This document shows positions 60,144 through 64,000 of a stretch of 64,000 nucleotides of DNA, piece by piece. How positions within the stretch are numbered: the first letter of the stretch is position 1; every line of letters starts with the position of its first letter. This DNA comes from JABWCQ01 sp964587105 (GTDB lineage Bacteria; Electryoneota; RPQS01). Position numbers and translations under genes: made by a program. The stretch lies in assembly GCA_964587105.1 (NCBI GenBank), contig CAZPKG010000010.1, forward strand, positions 62,001-126,000. Reading direction: 5' to 3'. The notes below the pieces were generated by a model. It was not told the DNA's origin. It saw only the letters and a program-made list of their open reading frames with translations, and made no database searches.

Positions 60144-62438
60144 CTAAGTGGCGTCGGAGACGTCCGATGAAGCTTTCTGCGTTCGACGATGCTTGACAGT
60201 AGATTTCTTCTTTTTCTTTGCGCCAGATTCCGATCCGTAGTAGTAATAGTACTGGTAGTAATGGAAGTAGTAATAGTACGACCCGTACATCTTCTTTATG
60301 TCGAGCCCGTTTAATATTACTCCCAAAACGTTCGATCCCACGCTCTGGATCAAACCAAGCGCGCGCTTCAGCTCAGCGCGACCCGTCATACCTGAACTCA
60401 CAACGACGATCGTCGCATCTGCGCGAGTTGTCAGAATCGCCGCATCAGTTACGGCAACGACGGGAGGACTGTCCAATAGCACCACGTCGTATCGGTTGCG
60501 GGCTTCTTCAAGGAATACGCGCATGCGCTCAGACGCGACCATCTCGGCGGGATTCGGGGGAATATCACCGGCGGTAATCAAGTCAAGATTTTCCACTTCC
60601 GTGCGCTTGATAACGTCACCGAAAGCTAAAGATCCGATCAACACGTTGCTCAAGCCGTACATCTTGTCAACGTTGAAGAAATTGTGCAGAGTCGGGCGCC
60701 GAAGATCGCTATCGACAAGAAGAACTCGCGAACCTGTCTGCGCAAACGTAATGGCAAGGTTGACGCAGGTCGTGGACTTTCCTTCTTTCGTTGCCGATGA
60801 CGTCATCAGGATCACGCGTTTGGGATTGTCAATATCCGAGAACTGGATGTTTGTTCTCAAGCTACGGTAAGCTTCCGATATCGGTGACTTCGGCGAGAAC
60901 CTTGTGATCATCTTGGATTCGATGCGAGCCTCGTCTTGCGCCGTCAGCTCTTTGCCTTGCCGTTTCATGCGGCGGCGGATATCTTCAATGTTCACGATTG
61001 GAATCGTGCCGAGAGCGGTCAACGACATGCGTTCAAGCTCTTCGGGAGTCTTAATCGTATCGTCAAGCAAATCAATCAGCAGCGTGATGCCGACGCCCAA
61101 TGCGAAGCCAAACAGCATTCCAAAGAGAATGTTGAGCTTCTTACGCGGCTTAACAGGAAACTCCGGCGGCTTAGCCGTGTCAACAATCTCGACTCCGGCT
61201 GACTTCGCCGCTTCGCTGATGCGGGTCTCTTCATACTTCTCATTGAGCATGAGATAAAGTTCTTCATTCAGCTTTCGGTCGCGCGTCAAACGGGCTAGCA
61301 CGAGAGTTTTTTCAGGAAGTTGTTCAAGATCGTAATCTACATTAGATATTGCTTCGCGCAACGCTTCCGCACGTGCGGTCAGAGCCTTGATTTCGACTTC
61401 GCTCTTAAGAATACTCTCGAACAACTCCTGCGACGTCTTTAGCGGCTCAAGCGAACCTGCACCGCCAGCAATCTTGCGAACCTCTTCAACAAGCTTGCCT
61501 TTGATCGTTTCAATTTCGTTTTCAAGCGCGTTGATTGTAACTTCGGTTCCAGGGCCCGGATTGGAGACGAGCGAGGCAAGGCGAGACTGCTTATCTGCAA
61601 TCTCCTTTTGCAAGGTTTCAATGATCGGGCTTGTAATGTTGCTCATGTCTTCGACAAGCGACCCGCGCACATCCTCAAGTTGGCGCTTGAGGTAGTCCAT
61701 GCGTCGCAACTCAGCATTCAAATCGCTTTCGGTTTGATTGTAAAGCGCGTGCAAGTTCGTAGATTGCTCCACCATTGTGCGCGCTTCATCGTCCAGCGAT
61801 GATACTCCGCGGCTCTCCTTGTACGCTCTCTCCAGTTCTTCCGATTGAGAAAGCTGGTCGCGAACGACTTCGAGCTGCTGCTCAAGGAATTGTCTGATTT
61901 CCGAAATTTCGCCGCGCGCACCGCGCAACTTGTAGCGATAATACTCTTCCGCAATGGCATTTGCTAAAAACGCGCACTCAAACGCCGATGGCGCCTTGAC
62001 GGAAACCTTGAGAACGTCTGTATCCTTCAGGTTCTCGACGCTTGTGTTGTCGCGAAGCATTCTCACCCGGTCGTCAAAAGTAATTGTGTTTCCCTCAACG
62101 TCTGTCTCGCGCATAATCGCAAGTTCGCTGCGATAAGGGGACTCGGCCAATGAGCGCAGAACGTCTTCGGCGATACGGCGACTGCGGAGCAACTCCGTCT
62201 CGTTCAAGTTTCTTGACTTGCGGAACGGCGCGGGATTCGCATTTCGGATCGTCACATCGACCGGATCGTCATCCAGTATCATCACGCTGGATGAGGCGAC
62301 GTATACCGGCTGCATTCTGTACGTCAAATAGGTCGTGGCGGCCACAACCGCAAAAAAGCAGCCGATGATAATCCATCGCCCGCGAAACAGAATGCGGAAG
62401 TACTCCGAAAACCGACTTGTGTTGTCTCTTGACTCCAA
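60144..62438 (-). CDS. Exopolysaccharide chain-length regulator / bacterial tyrosine kinase (Wzz-BY-kinase fusion)
   Basis: About 764 residues. The N-terminal Wzz domain has membrane helices near 24-42 and 425-445 around a long periplasmic coiled coil (about 160-400). The cytoplasmic BY-kinase domain has Walker A TSSATKEGKSTTCVNLA near 550-566, Walker A' VLLVDSDLRRP near 580 and Walker B VVLLDSPPV near 650. The C-terminus has the autophosphorylated Tyr cluster SYYYYFHYYQYYYYYG near 715-730, followed by five Lys. It controls length and export of surface polysaccharide; the CpsB-like phosphatase at 746-1480 is its likely antagonist. Start TTG 62438 has GAGAGG five bases upstream; GTG 62444 is an alternative. 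Confidence 0.92.
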   Translation of the reverse strand: MESRDNTSRFSEYFRILFRGRWIIIGCFFAVVAATTYLTYRMQPVYVASSSVMILDDDPVDVTIRNANPAPFRKSRNLNETELLRSRRIAEDVLRSLAESPYRSELAIMRETDVEGNTITFDDRVRMLRDNTSVENLKDTDVLKVSVKAPSAFECAFLANAIAEEYYRYKLRGARGEISEIRQFLEQQLEVVRDQLSQSEELERAYKESRGVSSLDDEARTMVEQSTNLHALYNQTESDLNAELRRMDYLKRQLEDVRGSLVEDMSNITSPIIETLQKEIADKQSRLASLVSNPGPGTEVTINALENEIETIKGKLVEEVRKIAGGAGSLEPLKTSQELFESILKSEVEIKALTARAEALREAISNVDYDLEQLPEKTLVLARLTRDRKLNEELYLMLNEKYEETRISEAAKSAGVEIVDTAKPPEFPVKPRKKLNILFGMLFGFALGVGITLLIDLLDDTIKTPEELERMSLTALGTIPIVNIEDIRRRMKRQGKELTAQDEARIESKMITRFSPKSPISEAYRSLRTNIQFSDIDNPKRVILMTSSATKEGKSTTCVNLAITFAQTGSRVLLVDSDLRRPTLHNFFNVDKMYGLSNVLIGSLAFGDVIKRTEVENLDLITAGDIPPNPAEMVASERMRVFLEEARNRYDVVLLDSPPVVAVTDAAILTTRADATIVVVSSGMTGRAELKRALGLIQSVGSNVLGVILNGLDIKKMYGSYYYYFHYYQYYYYYGSESGAKKKKKSTVKHRRTQKASSDVSDAT

Positions 62439-62452
62439 GATCACCTCTCAGC

Positions 62453-63574
62453 TTACGATATGCGACTGGACGCGGTTTCGACTTTGCGAAGTTCCGGTCT
62501 ATTCTCAGGCTCGATTTCACTACCGTGAAAAGACAAGCCATATTTCCAAAAGAAGAACAATCCGACTAAGGTCAAAGGAATATAGTTCAAGGCGTGTAGC
62601 AGTACTGCGAAGCCCGCCGCGCGATCGCCGGGAACATTAAACAAACTTAACCCCAACACTGCAATTCCGTGATATGTGCCAACCGCTCCGGGCGCACCCG
62701 GAATGACGAAACCGATAGTTGTAACAACAAGCATGACCAGCACGGAGCCTACCAAATCGTTGTGGATCATCGGATAATCCGGCCCCGTTAGCCCAACGGC
62801 CGCCATCACGAGATAGACCATATAGGTGTACATGGCCCACAGCGCGAGAGACGACAGTGCGAGTCGCCAAAACAAATCGCGCCGTCCCATCACACCGAGT
62901 CCGGCGCTAAACGTTGACAACACGTCGAAAATTTTTTCGGCGATCTTTTGCGGAAGAACTCTTAAGAAGAACCGCGTCATCTTTAATGCACGTTCTCTGT
63001 CGATTCCCAACCATACGCAAAATCCGCCCAGAACAAATGCCGCGAGCGACAAAATATATGCGCCCATTTGCAGTTTTTCCGGCAACGGATAGATCAGCAG
63101 TGCAGCGGCGATATACGGCACCATGTAAACCAAATCAATCAACCGTTCAGCGACAATAGTCCCAAATGCCGCCGGACGAGACAAACCTGTTAGTTGATGA
63201 ATTACTTGTGCACGATAGACTTCGCCCAACCGCATCGGGAGCAGATTGTTCGCCATGTAACCAATCGTCATTGCGCCAAACGTCGGCAGCAACTTAATCT
63301 CAGTCAATGTGCGAAGCGTGATTTGCCAACGCCACGCGCGCAGCAACTGCGTCCCGTAAAAGATTACTCCGGCAATGACAATGTACAGCCAGTTCGCACT
63401 CGCAATCACCGAACCCAGTTCAGACAAGTTGAATCTGGGAGAGCCGAAGAGCGCCTCATAAACACCCATCTTGCCGGAAAAGAGCGAAATGAAGTGCGGC
63501 TTGAACGCCGTCAGAAATAGAAAGAAACCACTAATCGCAAGGCTTAACAGAATCTTCGAGGCGCGACTTTTCAT
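62453..63574 (-). CDS. Flippase-like membrane protein (LPG synthase TM / UPF0104 family)
   Basis: 373 residues with about eight membrane segments. Family motifs of the lysylphosphatidylglycerol-synthetase transmembrane region: RAWRWQITLR near 80-89, GYMANNLLPMRLGEVYRA near 105-122, ERLIDLVYM and, near 290, IPGAPGAVGTYH. Proteins of this family without the synthetase domain are thought to move or handle lipids or lipid-linked glycans. It is 8-15 bases upstream of the BY-kinase gene, which suggests a role in the same polysaccharide pathway. ATG 63574. Confidence 0.85.
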   Translation of the reverse strand: MKSRASKILLSLAISGFFLFLTAFKPHFISLFSGKMGVYEALFGSPRFNLSELGSVIASANWLYIVIAGVIFYGTQLLRAWRWQITLRTLTEIKLLPTFGAMTIGYMANNLLPMRLGEVYRAQVIHQLTGLSRPAAFGTIVAERLIDLVYMVPYIAAALLIYPLPEKLQMGAYILSLAAFVLGGFCVWLGIDRERALKMTRFFLRVLPQKIAEKIFDVLSTFSAGLGVMGRRDLFWRLALSSLALWAMYTYMVYLVMAAVGLTGPDYPMIHNDLVGSVLVMLVVTTIGFVIPGAPGAVGTYHGIAVLGLSLFNVPGDRAAGFAVLLHALNYIPLTLVGLFFFWKYGLSFHGSEIEPENRPELRKVETASSRIS

Positions 63575-63588
63575 CTATGACTTTGCAA

Positions 63589-64000
63589 TTAGTGAGTTCT
63601 AAAATCGATCTTGTTTTCCGCAGGCACTGCCGGCGCGAGGAACAATCCACTGTCAAGTTTGACGGACTCATGCCACATCAATATCTCGTAATGGCTCGTA
63701 TTATTGCCCTCGTCATCCTTAAAAGAAATTTCTTTCGGCACTCGCTTGTTAGCTGCGAAAGTCATTTCAACTTGGCCGGAAACTTGCGCGGACATCGCGT
63801 CAAGCACGAGCGTTGTGTCTCCAGACGCGGTTTTAACCAGATCAAAGGGAACAAGCTCGCGATTCAAACTCAAGAGTACGACTTCGGGCGACCAGTCAGA
63901 TCGACCTTCCGCCGTTTCAAGCAACAGAGTTTGTTGCTCCTTCAGATACCGCCACTGTTCCGCCCCGGATTCGCACAGCGTCCACTCAGGCGTGTCGTGG
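63589..64000 (-). CDS. LolA-like outer-membrane lipoprotein carrier (partial, N-terminus beyond window)
   Basis: The last 136 or so residues of a protein entering from the right edge; the frame stays open to position 64000. SPEVVLLSLNRELVPFDLV, LVLDAMSAQV, EMTFAANKRVPKEISFKDDE (split as 20 residues) and the ending SGLFLAPAVPAENKIDF resemble the half-barrel end of LolA-like proteins. The assignment is moderate because the signal peptide and first half are missing. Located 14 bases upstream of the flippase-like gene. Confidence 0.55.
   Translation of the reverse strand, partial: HDTPEWTLCESGAEQWRYLKEQQTLLLETAEGRSDWSPEVVLLSLNRELVPFDLVKTASGDTTLVLDAMSAQVSGQVEMTFAANKRVPKEISFKDDEGNNTSHYEILMWHESVKLDSGLFLAPAVPAENKIDFRTH

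Overview
The window looks like chromosome of an uncultured Gram-negative bacterium of the FCB superphylum (Bacteroidetes/Chlorobi-like candidate phyla). The grounds are: a classic type IX secretion (T9SS) C-terminal sorting domain and several related secreted proteins, PorV-like and other outer-membrane barrels, GmhA and a BatA-like protein, together with a 14-subunit-type complex I locus and Wzz/BY-kinase exopolysaccharide machinery. Genes are packed tightly, often with ATGA or TGATG junctions, and TTG/GTG starts are frequent. I see no insertion sequence, phage or CRISPR array. No exact taxon can be given from sequence reading alone.

Layout. 1-23191 (minus strand): a long co-directional run. 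From its upstream end it holds a T9SS cargo protein with a possible Cys-Gln thioester domain, two DUF3857/transglutaminase-like secreted proteins around a membrane protein, then nuoA-nuoB-[SIR2-like gene]-nuoC-nuoD-nuoE-nuoF-[membrane glycosyltransferase-like gene]-nuoG-nuoH-nuoI, then nitronate monooxygenase, panD, pepA, ETF-quinone oxidoreductase, a CpsB-like phosphatase and a partial metallo-beta-lactamase-fold protein. 23332-23553: tRNA-Ala and the SRP RNA behind one good promoter. 23810-38734 (plus): an orphan membrane protein, then a housekeeping block dnaX-recR-pgsA-pgpA-cinA-thpR-SRPBCC-recA-OMP-recX-OMP-alaS-gmhA-BatA-like. 38801-44416 (minus): lytic transglycosylase, selD, asd and a BNR-repeat secreted protein. 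44600-54748 (plus): a secreted OB-fold-like protein, a PorV-like protein, an HhH-plus-barrel protein, then rsmA, recO, glyS and a membrane methyltransferase. 54825-64000 (minus): lolA-like (partial), a flippase-like membrane protein, BY-kinase, ispE, spoVG, tRNA-Gln, prs, rplY, pth, rpsF, ssb, rplI.

Functionally the window combines an electron-entry module (NuoA-I plus ETF-QO feeding quinone), recombination and replication genes (dnaX, recR, recA, recX, recO, ssb), translation genes (alaS, glyS, rsmA, pth, ribosomal proteins) and cell-envelope biogenesis.

The most notable observation is that selD is itself a selenoprotein gene. An in-frame TGA stands exactly where the catalytic Cys of SelD belongs, and a well-formed SECIS-like hairpin with a GGU loop follows it. 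The second is that two unrelated genes, a SIR2-like NAD-binding protein and a multi-pass glycosyltransferase-like protein, are embedded with overlapping ends inside the complex I operon.
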